Of a stretch of 64,000 nt of DNA, positions 32,223 to 40,411 are shown one piece after another. The position numbers and the translations under genes are program-made. The notes under the pieces are model-generated. The model was not told the DNA's origin. It made no database searches and saw nothing but the letters and a program-made list of their open reading frames with translations. The DNA comes from JARRKC01 sp963723965 (GTDB lineage: Bacteria; Acidobacteriota; UBA6911; RPQK01; JAPXNP01), in the NCBI GenBank assembly GCA_963723965.1, contig CAVRSV010000012.1, positions 558,001 to 622,000 of the forward strand, in the 5' to 3' direction. The number at the start of each line of letters is the position of its first letter. The first letter of the stretch is position 1.

Positions 32223-34688
32223 TCAACCGAGGCGGGCGAAGGCCAGGGTGAGAAGTGTTTTCTGCTCCACCTGATGGGCTTTGGCGGACCCTGTCGCAGG
32301 CGTCCCCGTGGCGCTTCGCTTGACGGACCGGAAATGCAGATGCGCCGCCAGCCGTCGGATCCGGGGCTCGACGAAAAACAGAGCACCCATGTTGGCCGGC
32401 TCCTCCTGGACCCAGACCACTTCCGTTGCCCGGGAATGTCGCTCGAAGACCTCGCGCAACTCCTGCTCCGGAAAGGGGTACAGCTGTTCCACGAAGACGA
32501 TATCCGTGGTTGCGTCCTTGCGAGCCTGGCGTTCCTTCTCCAACTCGTGACCGATCTTCCCCGTGCACAACAGGATGCGACGGGCGTCTTCGACGTCGGT
32601 GGCGCTCCGAACCAGACGAAATCGGGAGGATTCCAGCTCCGCCAGGTCGGACGACGCGTTGGGATGCCGCAACATGCTCTTGGGCGTGAAGACGATGAGG
32701 GGCTTGCGCCACTTGCGCAGAGCCTGCCGCCGGAGAAGATGAAAGTACTGGCCCGCCGTCGAAGGTTGGGCGATCTGAACGTTGTCGCGGGCCGCCAGCT
32801 GGAGAAACCGCTCGATCCGGGCGCTCGAATGCTCCGGCCCCTGTCCCTCGTATCCATGCGGGAGGAGTACGACGAGTCCGGACAGGAGCTCCCACTTGTC
32901 TTCCGCCGCCGTGATGAACTGGTCGGTGATGACTTGGGCTCCGTTGGCAAAATCGCCGAACTGAGCTTCCCACAGAACCAGGGCCTCCGGAAAATCCCGG
33001 CTGTAGCCGTACTCGAAGCCGAGCACGGCCGCTTCAGAGAGCATCGAGTCGAGGGCGGTGAAACTCCCCTGTTCCGGGGCGACATGCTGCAACGGGCAGT
33101 ACTCTTCCCCGTTCTCCACGTCGATCAGATAGCTGTGACGCTGGTTGAAGGTACCGCGACGGCTGTCTTGTCCGGAGATCCGGACGGGGTGGCCGACCTC
33201 GACGATCGAGGCGAAGGCCAGCGCTTCGGCCATCCCGTAATCCAGGGGGCGCTCGCCGCGCCCCATTTCCAGACGCTGCTCGAGCAGCCGCTGGACCTTG
33301 GGGTGGACATGAAAGCCCTCGGGATGGCGCACGACCTTTTCCGCCAGTTCGGCCAGCCGGTCGCGATCGAGGCCGGTCTCGATCTCGAACTCCGGCCGGT
33401 AGCGGCCCCCGTAGAAGTCGGACCAGTAGTCCGGCAGCTGGCGCATCACCGGCCGGCGTGTCCTTTCCTTGGCCTGCTCGATGGAGGCTTCGAACTCACC
33501 TCGAATGTCGGCGATCCGCGGTTTCAGATCCTCGTCCGTGAGACCCGCACCGGCTGCGAAGGATTGCCACAGAGGCTGCCGCTCCTGAATCTTCCGATAG
33601 AGGAGAGGCTGCGTGATGGTCGGGTCATCGATCTCGCTATGCCCGTAGAGACGGTATCCGATCAGATCGACCACCACATCGCTGCCGAACTCGTACCGGT
33701 ACTCCAGGGCCAGCCGTCCGACTCGAATGACCGCTTCGGGATCCTCGCCGTTGACGTGGAAGATGGGAATTGGAAGCCGCTTGGCGACGTCCGAAGCGAA
33801 CCGCGAGGAGTGAAGTTCGTCGGGGGTTGCCGTGAAGCCGATCAGGTTGTTGACGACGATGTGAATCGCCCCCCCCACCGTAAAGCCTTCCAATTGGGAG
33901 AGATTCAGCACCTCCGCCACGATTCCCTGCCCGGCAAAGGCCGCGTCCCCGTGCATCAGGATGGGAAGGATGGCCCGGGGACCCTGCTCTCCGAGACGAA
34001 CCTGGTGGGCCTTGGCGCGGCCCAGAGCAACCGGATCGACCGCCTCGAGGTGACTCGGGTTCGAGACCAGATGGATGGCGAGCCTGGCGCCGTTGCGTGC
34101 CTGGAAGGTCCCGGTGGCTCCCAGATGGTACTTGACGTCGCCGCCGCCCAGAGTGCTCTTGGGATCGACATCCTCGAAACCGGCAAAGATCTCCTCGGCG
34201 GGCCGCCCGACGATGTGGATCATCACGTTGAGCCGGCCCCGGTGGCTCATTGCCAGGATGGCCCGTTCCAAACCGTGACCGGAAGCCTCTTCGAGCATCT
34301 CGTACAGGAGCGGAACCAGGGCGTCCACACCTTTGATGGAAAAGCGCTTGTTCCCAAGGTAACGGGTCTGGAGAAGCTGCTCCAGCATGTCGACACGGAT
34401 CAGCAGGTCGGCAATCTCCTCGACGTCGGCAGGTCCGACCTCGCTCTCCATGCGCTCCTGGATCCAGCGTCGACGCTCCGGATCGGGAATGTGCATGAAT
34501 TCGGCGCCGACAGCGCCGCAGTAGTAGCGGCGATAGCGCTCGGCTTCCTCGCCCCTCTGGTCCAGTTCGGAATGAAGCTGCGGGGCCAAGCGGCCCAGAG
34601 GGTCCAGCTCCGCTTCCAGGTAGCCCCACCGCCGAAAAGCATCTGCAACCCGTTCGGTTGCACTGTCTTTGAGAACTTCAGTAGCCAT
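32223..34688 (-). CDS. sucA: 2-oxoglutarate dehydrogenase E1 component
   Basis: Decarboxylates 2-oxoglutarate with thiamine diphosphate in the TCA cycle and passes succinyl to E2. At 821 residues it is shorter than the typical ~930 because the N-terminal segment before the core is reduced. Signatures: IKGVDALVPLL, MSHRGRLNVM, FEDVDPKSTLGGGDVKYHLG, HLVSNPSHLEAVDP, HGDAAFAGQG, and late QDSRRGTFNQRHS, WEAQFGDFANGAQVI, LLPHGYEGQGPEHSSARIERFLQL. No E2 (sucB) or E3 is adjacent. A TATACT -10 box lies 20 nt upstream with an AAGG ribosome site. Confidence 0.96.
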   Translation of the reverse strand: MATEVLKDSATERVADAFRRWGYLEAELDPLGRLAPQLHSELDQRGEEAERYRRYYCGAVGAEFMHIPDPERRRWIQERMESEVGPADVEEIADLLIRVDMLEQLLQTRYLGNKRFSIKGVDALVPLLYEMLEEASGHGLERAILAMSHRGRLNVMIHIVGRPAEEIFAGFEDVDPKSTLGGGDVKYHLGATGTFQARNGARLAIHLVSNPSHLEAVDPVALGRAKAHQVRLGEQGPRAILPILMHGDAAFAGQGIVAEVLNLSQLEGFTVGGAIHIVVNNLIGFTATPDELHSSRFASDVAKRLPIPIFHVNGEDPEAVIRVGRLALEYRYEFGSDVVVDLIGYRLYGHSEIDDPTITQPLLYRKIQERQPLWQSFAAGAGLTDEDLKPRIADIRGEFEASIEQAKERTRRPVMRQLPDYWSDFYGGRYRPEFEIETGLDRDRLAELAEKVVRHPEGFHVHPKVQRLLEQRLEMGRGERPLDYGMAEALAFASIVEVGHPVRISGQDSRRGTFNQRHSYLIDVENGEEYCPLQHVAPEQGSFTALDSMLSEAAVLGFEYGYSRDFPEALVLWEAQFGDFANGAQVITDQFITAAEDKWELLSGLVVLLPHGYEGQGPEHSSARIERFLQLAARDNVQIAQPSTAGQYFHLLRRQALRKWRKPLIVFTPKSMLRHPNASSDLAELESSRFRLVRSATDVEDARRILLCTGKIGHELEKERQARKDATTDIVFVEQLYPFPEQELREVFERHSRATEVVWVQEEPANMGALFFVEPRIRRLAAHLHFRSVKRSATGTPATGSAKAHQVEQKTLLTLAFARLG

Positions 34689-34708
34689 CCTTGTCTCTTC
34701 CGTCGCCC

Positions 34709-34714
34709 AGTATA
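34709..34714 (-). promoter_or_regulatory. -10 box TATACT of sucA
   Basis: Minus-strand TATACT 20 nt before the sucA ATG (34688), leaving a short leader with AAGG before the start. The site is part of a near-palindromic AGTATAGTAC. Confidence 0.5.
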
Positions 34715-34762
34715 GTACGAAAGGAGGCGTCCTTTCCGGGTTCCCTTGGCGGGGATCTGGTG

Positions 34763-34768
34763 TATAGT
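34763..34768 (+). promoter_or_regulatory. -10 box TATAGT (extended TG) of a nearly leaderless gene
   Basis: TG-TATAGT ends 9 nt before the ATG at 34778, with no ribosome site. It is divergent from the sucA promoter. Confidence 0.55.
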
Positions 34769-34777
34769 TTCCCGGCT

Positions 34778-35425
34778 ATGAACAAGAAAGTCGTTCTGGG
34801 ATGTCTTGGTGCTGCTGCTGTTGTTCTGATCGCCGGCGGTGTCGCGGGCTACTTCTTCCTGGTTCGACCCGGGATGGAGTACGTCCGGAGCATCGGCGAT
34901 GTGGCCAAGGTGAGTGAAATGGACTCTCAGGTCCAGAATACCCGGTCCTTCACGCCTCCCCAGGACGGGCTCCTCACCGAGGACCAGGTCACGCGTTTCG
35001 TCCAGGTACAGCGGACGATCACCAGCCGGCTCGGAGAAGAGCTTCAGAATCTGAAGCAGAAACACTCTTCCATGTCGGGTGAGGGTGGAAATCCGAGCCT
35101 GACCGAGTTTATCTCGATTTGGCACGATCTGAGCGGGACGGTGTTGAAGGCCAAGGAAATCCAGGTGCAGGCCCTCAATGACTCCGACTTTTCGCTCGAA
35201 GAATACCGCTGGGTCCGATCCAGTTTCTATAAGGCCCTGGGTGCCAGCTTCGTCTCCCTCAATCTGGAGCAGGCCGCGGCGGCCATCAAGCAGCAGAACC
35301 CGGAGCTTCTCGAACAGAATCAGGCCGAGGCCGACCAACTGGCTCCGGAACAGAACCGCGAGCTGGCGGCTCCCTACGCGGATGAATCGAAGAACTGGAT
35401 CGCCTACGCCTGGCTCGGGCTGTAG
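34778..35425 (+). CDS. Membrane-anchored protein of unknown function
   Basis: 215 residues starting MNKKVVLGCLGAAAVV. One N-terminal membrane helix (VLGCLGAAAVVLIAGGVAGYFFLV) anchors a helical extracytoplasmic domain rich in Gln and Glu, with likely coiled-coil segments (TRFVQVQRTITSRLGEELQNLKQKH; SLNLEQAAAAIKQQNPELLEQNQAEADQL). I recognise no family. Codon use looks like its neighbours. The upstream frame to 34691 covers the sucA promoter and is not coding. Confidence 0.78.
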   Translation: MNKKVVLGCLGAAAVVLIAGGVAGYFFLVRPGMEYVRSIGDVAKVSEMDSQVQNTRSFTPPQDGLLTEDQVTRFVQVQRTITSRLGEELQNLKQKHSSMSGEGGNPSLTEFISIWHDLSGTVLKAKEIQVQALNDSDFSLEEYRWVRSSFYKALGASFVSLNLEQAAAAIKQQNPELLEQNQAEADQLAPEQNRELAAPYADESKNWIAYAWLGL

Positions 35426-35431
35426 AAAAGC

Positions 35432-35469
35432 GCGGCGCAGCCGCAGTCCAAAGAGACGCCTGCGGCGTC
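35432..35469. terminator. Two small hairpins between convergent genes
   Basis: GCGGC-GCA-GCCGC (35432-35444) and GACGCC-TGC-GGCGTC (35455-35469) lie in the 59-bp gap between convergent stops at 35425 and 35485. Neither has a T-run, so termination is possible but not shown. Confidence 0.35.
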
Positions 35470-35484
35470 GGATGGGCCACCAGA

Positions 35485-36369
35485 TCAGAGGCTGAGGCGG
35501 TCGTAGAGGGACCGGACGGCCGGTTGGCCATAGATCCGTTCGAGCCTGCGAATCGTAAAATGGCCCCGTGCCACGGACTGGAAGTGGGAGATGAAGAGGG
35601 TGTTGATCATGGCACCTCCCGCCGCTCCAATCACGGGCACGGCCATGGCCGCCACCTTCTCGGAAACCACCACACCGAACCGGCTCCCGATGGCCGCCAT
35701 CAGTCGTACCAGAACCGGCGCGCCCTTTTCCTGAACGCCGCGCTGAGCGATGTAGCGGGCCGCGTCACTGATGGAGCCCGCCAGTGCCGATCGAACGGCG
35801 AAATAGCCCGTCTCGGCTGCGTCGTCGGTCGAGGAGCGCCCGCCGAGAGCAAAGACCTCGAGGCAGGCCAACTGCGGCTCGATGGACCGGATGTCCTCCC
35901 CCTGGCTGCGGGCAATATCCGCGATGGCCCGCAGCATGAGGGTCGTCGAAAGGGGAAGTTCGACCACCAGCCCGGCCAGACCAAAGGCGCCGCCGCCGGC
36001 TCCGGTCGCCGCCACGGCCAGCTTGTGAAAACGATCCCTGGCGATCCGAGGACGTCGCCCGAGGGAGCGGACGGCGACGCCCAGAGCCCGCTCGAGCGAG
36101 ATGCGGACCGCACTGTGAACGGTCTGCGCCCACTTCTCCGGAAGGAGGTCGAAGCCGCGTTCGATGGGAGCGCCCAGAGCATCCGTCATGCGGGCGGCCA
36201 GACTGGGTCGCTCCAGCAGGCGCTTGGCTTCTCGCAGTTCCTCCCGGTGTTCCGGGGTGAGCGTCGAAGCGGAGGCATCGACAGACGGACCCGCACCGGA
36301 GATAGGCTGATCGGTCAAGTTTCGAATCGCTCCTTCGGAGGCGGCCGGCGGACCGACTCCTCCGCTCAA
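35485..36369 (-). CDS. EcsC-family protein
   Basis: 294 residues. The EcsC-type domain covers ~90-290: GGGAFGLAGLVVELPLSTTLMLRAIADIARSQGEDI, then LACLEVFALGG and KVAAMAVPVIGAAGGAMINTLFISHFQSVARGHFTIRRLERIYG. The N-terminal ~40 residues are low-complexity. The hydrophobic helices suggest membrane association. EcsC's biochemical task is unknown. It overlaps the upstream MBL-fold gene by 4 bp (36366-36369), so the two form an operon. Confidence 0.85.
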   Translation of the reverse strand: MSGGVGPPAASEGAIRNLTDQPISGAGPSVDASASTLTPEHREELREAKRLLERPSLAARMTDALGAPIERGFDLLPEKWAQTVHSAVRISLERALGVAVRSLGRRPRIARDRFHKLAVAATGAGGGAFGLAGLVVELPLSTTLMLRAIADIARSQGEDIRSIEPQLACLEVFALGGRSSTDDAAETGYFAVRSALAGSISDAARYIAQRGVQEKGAPVLVRLMAAIGSRFGVVVSEKVAAMAVPVIGAAGGAMINTLFISHFQSVARGHFTIRRLERIYGQPAVRSLYDRLSL

Positions 36370-37301
36370 TAGTCCTCGGGCTCTCGCTCGCCGGAACGCG
36401 ACCGTGCCCGTCCGCCCGTTCGGTCGAAGCTCTCATCTTCCTCTTCGGGAGACAACCCCTCCAGCTCGCGGTCGGTCCACGGCTCCCCGCAGCGGAGGAT
36501 GCGGAACGGCTGCTCGATCCGTTCGCAGGCGCGGGCGAAATCCTCCGTGACCGAGGCGTCATCGTCGAACATCTCGTAGTGACAGGGGATGACCAGCCTG
36601 GCATCGATGGCCTTGGCGAGATCAGCCGCCTGTGCGGCCGTGAGAGTTTCCGCCAGTCCCGTCCCGGGCCTGCTGCCGGCGATGGGCAACAGGGCCACGT
36701 CGATCGCGTAGGCCTGTAACTGCTCGATGAGCTCTTCGGAGTGCACGATGTCCCCGGAGTGGTAAATCATCCAGGGCCCGAACTCGAAGATGAATCCGAG
36801 TCTGCGGCGGCCTTCCGCGCCGTCCCGATCCTCCGGACCGACGGCGGACACACCGGTGATCGTGACCTCGTCCACGTTCTCGCTCACGCTGTCGTCGAGG
36901 CCGGTGAGGCGGTCCGCATCACAGCCGAGAAGCCCGGCTGCCTCCGCCCGGACTGCTTCGGGAATGACGACGTCCATGTTGGGGTTGACGTCGAGCAGAG
37001 TTTTCAACGTGTGCGGATCCAGGTGATCCCTCTGAAGGTCGCTGGCCGTCACGAGCTGTATGAAGGCCAGCTCGGCCGGTTCGACCGCCAGCTCGGTCAT
37101 GCGGATCAGAGGATGGTCGGATTCCGCGGTCTGTTCACTCAATGCATCGGACAGATAGGGGTCACACAGGAGATGCACGCCCTCCCATTGAATGAGGAAC
37201 CCGCTTTGTCCAAGCCACCAGATACTCAGACGGCCCCGCGTTTTGGAGGAGGCATGGATGTTCTTCACCAGTGCCTCACCCTTCAGAACTGGCTTGATCA
37301 T
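36366..37301 (-). CDS. UlaG-like metallo-beta-lactamase-fold protein with altered metal motif
   Basis: 311 residues from ATG 37301, chosen because TATTCT stands 8 nt upstream. The fold is visible from SIWWLGQSGFLIQWEGVHLLCDPYLSD through IYHSGDIVHSE and LVIPCHYEMFDDD, as in L-ascorbate-6-phosphate lactonase-type proteins. The first metal motif, expected as SHxHxDHLD, reads SDLQRDHLD: both leading His are replaced (by Asp and Gln) while Asp-His remains. It may bind a different or single metal, or be inactive. The C-terminal 30 residues are acidic/Arg-rich. Confidence 0.82.
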   Translation of the reverse strand: MIKPVLKGEALVKNIHASSKTRGRLSIWWLGQSGFLIQWEGVHLLCDPYLSDALSEQTAESDHPLIRMTELAVEPAELAFIQLVTASDLQRDHLDPHTLKTLLDVNPNMDVVIPEAVRAEAAGLLGCDADRLTGLDDSVSENVDEVTITGVSAVGPEDRDGAEGRRRLGFIFEFGPWMIYHSGDIVHSEELIEQLQAYAIDVALLPIAGSRPGTGLAETLTAAQAADLAKAIDARLVIPCHYEMFDDDASVTEDFARACERIEQPFRILRCGEPWTDRELEGLSPEEEDESFDRTGGRARSRSGEREPEDY

Positions 37302-37309
37302 ATGCGCTA

Positions 37310-37315
37310 AGAATA
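37310..37315 (-). promoter_or_regulatory. -10 box TATTCT before the UlaG-like gene
   Basis: Minus-strand TATTCT with 8 nt to the ATG at 37301 and no ribosome site. Confidence 0.45.
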
Positions 37316-37363
37316 CAAGTTGAGCCCCGACAGCGGCAAACACCTTCGCCAAGCGGTGGGTGC

Positions 37364-37369
37364 TAAGCT
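37364..37369 (+). promoter_or_regulatory. -10 box TAAGCT of a leaderless O-methyltransferase gene
   Basis: TAAGCT ends 6 nt before the ATG at 37376. No Shine-Dalgarno is seen. Confidence 0.4.
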
Positions 37370-37375
37370 ACTTCC

Positions 37376-38401
37376 ATGAATCCCACGATGCTGCAGAACC
37401 AGATCTACCTGGATGAGATCGCCGGTGGGTACCGGGCGGCACAGGTCCTGTTCACGGCCTGCCGGTTGGGTGTCTTCGAGGTGATCGGACACGACGCCCT
37501 GGAACTCGAGACGGTGGTGGAACGACTCGGAAGCGACCGGAGGGGGACCCGGGTCCTGCTGGACGCCCTGGTCGGAATGGGGCTGCTCGAGATGCGAGAC
37601 GGCCGCTACCTCAACTCGGCGCTCGCTCTGGATGCGCTCCTGCCCGCGGCGCCGCACTCCCGGATCGCTCAGCTTCTGCACGGTGCTCGTCTGTACGAGC
37701 GCTGGGCCGGACTCTACGACGCCGTCCTCACCGGACAGCCCGTTCCCGACGACCGGATCGATCCGCGGATCGACAGCGGGAAGGCTGCATTTGCCCGGGC
37801 CATGGCCGACTCGGCCCGCCAGATCGCCGCCACGACGGCCGCCTCTCTCGATCTCGACGGAGTGTCGAAGCTGCTCGACATCGGAGGAGGACCCGGACTT
37901 TACTCCATCGAGTTCGCCCGTCGGAGCTCCGGCCTGCGGGCGTGGATCCTCGACGACGCCGAGACCCTGCGGGTGGCGGAACGGAACATCGAGACGGCCG
38001 GACTCGGAGATCGGGTCACTCTGTTGCCCGGCGATGCCCACTCCGACGACCTGGGCGGGCCTTACGACTTCATCTTCATCTCCAACGTTCTGCACATCTA
38101 CTCGGGTGACCGGAATCGCGAGCTGATCCGCCGCTGTGCGGCGGCGCTCGGAACGGGCGGGCGGCTGGCGCTGAAGGACTTCTTCCTGCAGGATACGGCC
38201 GGAGGGGGCAAATCCGGCCCTCTGTGGAATCTGTTGTTCGCCGCCAACATGCTGGCGGGTACGGCCGAAGGAGACTGCTACACCGAAGGCGAAGTGCGTT
38301 CCTGGTCTCGGGACGCAGGCCTGGATCTGAGCCAGAAGATCCCCCTGACCGAAAGGACCTCGATCCTGGTCTTCCGAAATCAGCCCAGGACTTCGCGGTA
38401 G
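37376..38401 (+). CDS. O-methyltransferase family 2 protein
   Basis: 341 residues. An N-terminal winged-helix dimerisation domain (~10-95; AAQVLFTACRLGVFEVIG, TRVLLDALVGMGLLEMRDGRYLNS) precedes a SAM-binding domain (~155-335) with LLDIGGGPGLYSIEFARR, DRVTLLPGDAH, FIFISNVLHIY and GGRLALKDFFL. The expected catalytic His region of plant-type enzymes is read as NVLHIYSGDRN. It methylates a small-molecule hydroxyl; the substrate is unknown. It is convergent with bshA and overlaps its 3' end by 22 bp. Confidence 0.88.
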   Translation: MNPTMLQNQIYLDEIAGGYRAAQVLFTACRLGVFEVIGHDALELETVVERLGSDRRGTRVLLDALVGMGLLEMRDGRYLNSALALDALLPAAPHSRIAQLLHGARLYERWAGLYDAVLTGQPVPDDRIDPRIDSGKAAFARAMADSARQIAATTAASLDLDGVSKLLDIGGGPGLYSIEFARRSSGLRAWILDDAETLRVAERNIETAGLGDRVTLLPGDAHSDDLGGPYDFIFISNVLHIYSGDRNRELIRRCAAALGTGGRLALKDFFLQDTAGGGKSGPLWNLLFAANMLAGTAEGDCYTEGEVRSWSRDAGLDLSQKIPLTERTSILVFRNQPRTSR

Positions 38402-39498
38402 AGGGCCTCGTACTGCGGGATGATGGCCTCGCGGCGGAAGTGCTCGACGGCGAGTGCACGGGCCCGCAGGCGAAAACTCCGCAGCATCTCCTCGTCCGAA
38501 AGCAGCAACGCCGCCTTGTCCACCATGGCGCCGATCTCTCCGACGGGGACCAGAAAGCCCGTCTCTCCGTCGCGGACCAGCTCCGGCATGCCGCCGACGC
38601 GGGTTCCGATGACGGGGACTCCGCAGGCATGCGCCTCCAGGGCCACGAGGCCGAAGCTCTCCTGTTCGCTGGGAAGCACGAACAGGTCGGCGCAGGCCAT
38701 CAACTGCTCCAGGTAGTCCTGCTGGCCCAGAAAATGGACGTGGCCGGTCAGCTTCAGCTCCTTGACGAGTTGCTGCACGAACAGCCGTTCGGGGCCTTCC
38801 CCGACCAGGATCAGCTTGGCCGGGATCCGCTCCCGCAATCGCCCCAGAAGTCGAACTGCATCCCCCGGCCGCTTGACCGGACGGAAATTGGAGGCGTGCA
38901 TCAGGATCTTCTCGCCCTCGGGAGCGAAATGCCCGCGAAAACACCGCTCCGCGTCGGGTCGATAGCGCTCGGTGTCCACGAAGTTGTAGATCACGCGGAT
39001 TTCCCGGCGGATGTCGAATTCCTCGACCGTCCGTTTCCGGAGATACTCCGAGACGGCGGTGACGCCGTCCGATTCCTCAATGGCGAACTTGATGACCTGG
39101 TAGAACGAACTGTCGAGACCGACCAGAGTGATGTCGGTCCCGTGAAGCGTGGTGATCGTGCGGAGCTGCCGGTCTCCCAGGATCTTCTTGGCCAGATAGG
39201 CGCTGGCCGCATGGGGGATTGCATAATGAGAGTGGACCAGGTCGAGATGGTACTCCCGCGTCACATCCACCAGCTTGGTCGCCAGCGACAGGGCGTAAGG
39301 CGGGTAACGGAAAAGGGGGTAGGACGACACTTCGACTTCGTGCACGTAGATGTTCTCGTAAAAGGATCCCAGCCGAAACGGCGTTGCGTAGCTGATGATG
39401 TGGATCTCGTGGCCCTTCTCGGCGAGACCGATTGCGAGCTCCGACGCGACGACTCCGCTGCCTCCGTGGGTGGGGTAACAGGCGATTCCGATCTTCAA
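38380..39498 (-). CDS. bshA: N-acetyl-alpha-D-glucosaminyl L-malate synthase (bacillithiol step 1)
   Basis: A GT4 glycosyltransferase joining UDP-GlcNAc to L-malate. The start is TTG at 39498 (LKIGIACYPTHGGSG) with GGAGG 6 nt upstream, which gives the family N-terminus and 372 residues. Signatures: YPTHGGSGVVASELA, HEIHIISYATPFRL, DLVHSHYAIPHA, TTLHGTDITLVG, ESDGVTAVSEYL, HASNFRPVKR and the GT4 donor motif PSEQESFGLVALEAHACGVPVI. It is the last gene in the dapA-like/bshC/glycosylphosphotransferase/bshB1/bshA order. Confidence 0.95.
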   Translation of the reverse strand: MKIGIACYPTHGGSGVVASELAIGLAEKGHEIHIISYATPFRLGSFYENIYVHEVEVSSYPLFRYPPYALSLATKLVDVTREYHLDLVHSHYAIPHAASAYLAKKILGDRQLRTITTLHGTDITLVGLDSSFYQVIKFAIEESDGVTAVSEYLRKRTVEEFDIRREIRVIYNFVDTERYRPDAERCFRGHFAPEGEKILMHASNFRPVKRPGDAVRLLGRLRERIPAKLILVGEGPERLFVQQLVKELKLTGHVHFLGQQDYLEQLMACADLFVLPSEQESFGLVALEAHACGVPVIGTRVGGMPELVRDGETGFLVPVGEIGAMVDKAALLLSDEEMLRSFRLRARALAVEHFRREAIIPQYEALYREVLG

Positions 39499-39606
39499 TC
39501 CCTTCCTCCAGTCTTCCTCAGCATCAACCCTCCAAACCAGACGGGAAGTCCCCGCGCACCTCAAGCGCCCGAGGAGAGATCCGGTCCTCTCCCCTCTATG
39601 TCGAAC

Positions 39607-40374
39607 TCAAAGGAAAGATTCAAGATAGCCGGGCCCGAAGAAAGCAACCGGATCGTCCAGCCGGAGCGGTTCGCGGACCAGAAAGGGCTCCCCATACTCG
39701 ACACCGATGTAAGCGCCGTACTGGCGGGCCCTCGCCACGACGGCTTCCAGGAAGCCCGGGTGGCTGATGTTGGTATGCTCTTCCCCGGCCGGATCGCCCG
39801 AGCCGTGGAAGAACTGCGATCGGTAGGCCCGAATCGCCTCCAGCTTCCGGGCGTGGGTCTCCGAAATGTCGACGATGAAGCTGGGCCGGAATTCGTAGCG
39901 GGACGCATAGTAGAGCACGCGATTCGGACGGAAGGCCTCCTGTCCGGTGTCGATCTTCTTGAGACCGGCCAGAAAGGCGGCCTCCTGAACGAGTCGGCCT
40001 CCGCCGGCGTGATCGGGGTGGCGGTCCTCCCAATAGGGCGCCAGGACGATGCGGGGCCGCAACGCCCGGATGGCCCCAATCACCGCCAGCTTCTGCTCGG
40101 GACTGGGTCGCAGGTCACCGTCGGGCAGTCCCAGAATCGAATGGTGGGTCACCTCCAGCAGGGCGGCGGCCGCGGCGAACTCCCGGGCTCGGACTTCCGC
40201 ACCACCCCGCGTTCCAAGCTCCCCGGCCGTCAGCGCGACTACGCCCGTCCGGTACGTCATGCGGGCCAGTTTGATCAGAGTCCCCGCGCAGGTCAGTTCG
40301 ACGTCGTCGGGATGCGCCCCGAACGCCAGGACATCGAGCGGACCGTCGCCATTCGTCGGATTCTTCATCGTCAT
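39607..40374 (-). CDS. bshB1: Bacillithiol biosynthesis deacetylase
   Basis: Removes acetyl from GlcNAc-malate to give GlcN-malate (bacillithiol step 2). A 255-residue LmbE-like zinc deacetylase. The zinc motif PHDD appears as AFGAHPDDVELTCAGTLIKLA, the second His site as APYWEDRHPDHAGGG, and the BshB1 signature GELGTRG and SRYEFRPSFIVDIS are present. The end EPLRLDDPVAFFG also matches BshB1. It lies 37 bp after the sugar transferase gene and 108 bp before bshA in one operon. Confidence 0.95.
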   Translation of the reverse strand: MTMKNPTNGDGPLDVLAFGAHPDDVELTCAGTLIKLARMTYRTGVVALTAGELGTRGGAEVRAREFAAAAALLEVTHHSILGLPDGDLRPSPEQKLAVIGAIRALRPRIVLAPYWEDRHPDHAGGGRLVQEAAFLAGLKKIDTGQEAFRPNRVLYYASRYEFRPSFIVDISETHARKLEAIRAYRSQFFHGSGDPAGEEHTNISHPGFLEAVVARARQYGAYIGVEYGEPFLVREPLRLDDPVAFFGPGYLESFL

Positions 40375-40411
40375 TTCACGAGGCCGGGTCGCTCTTCCCG
40401 GCCCCGCCTCC

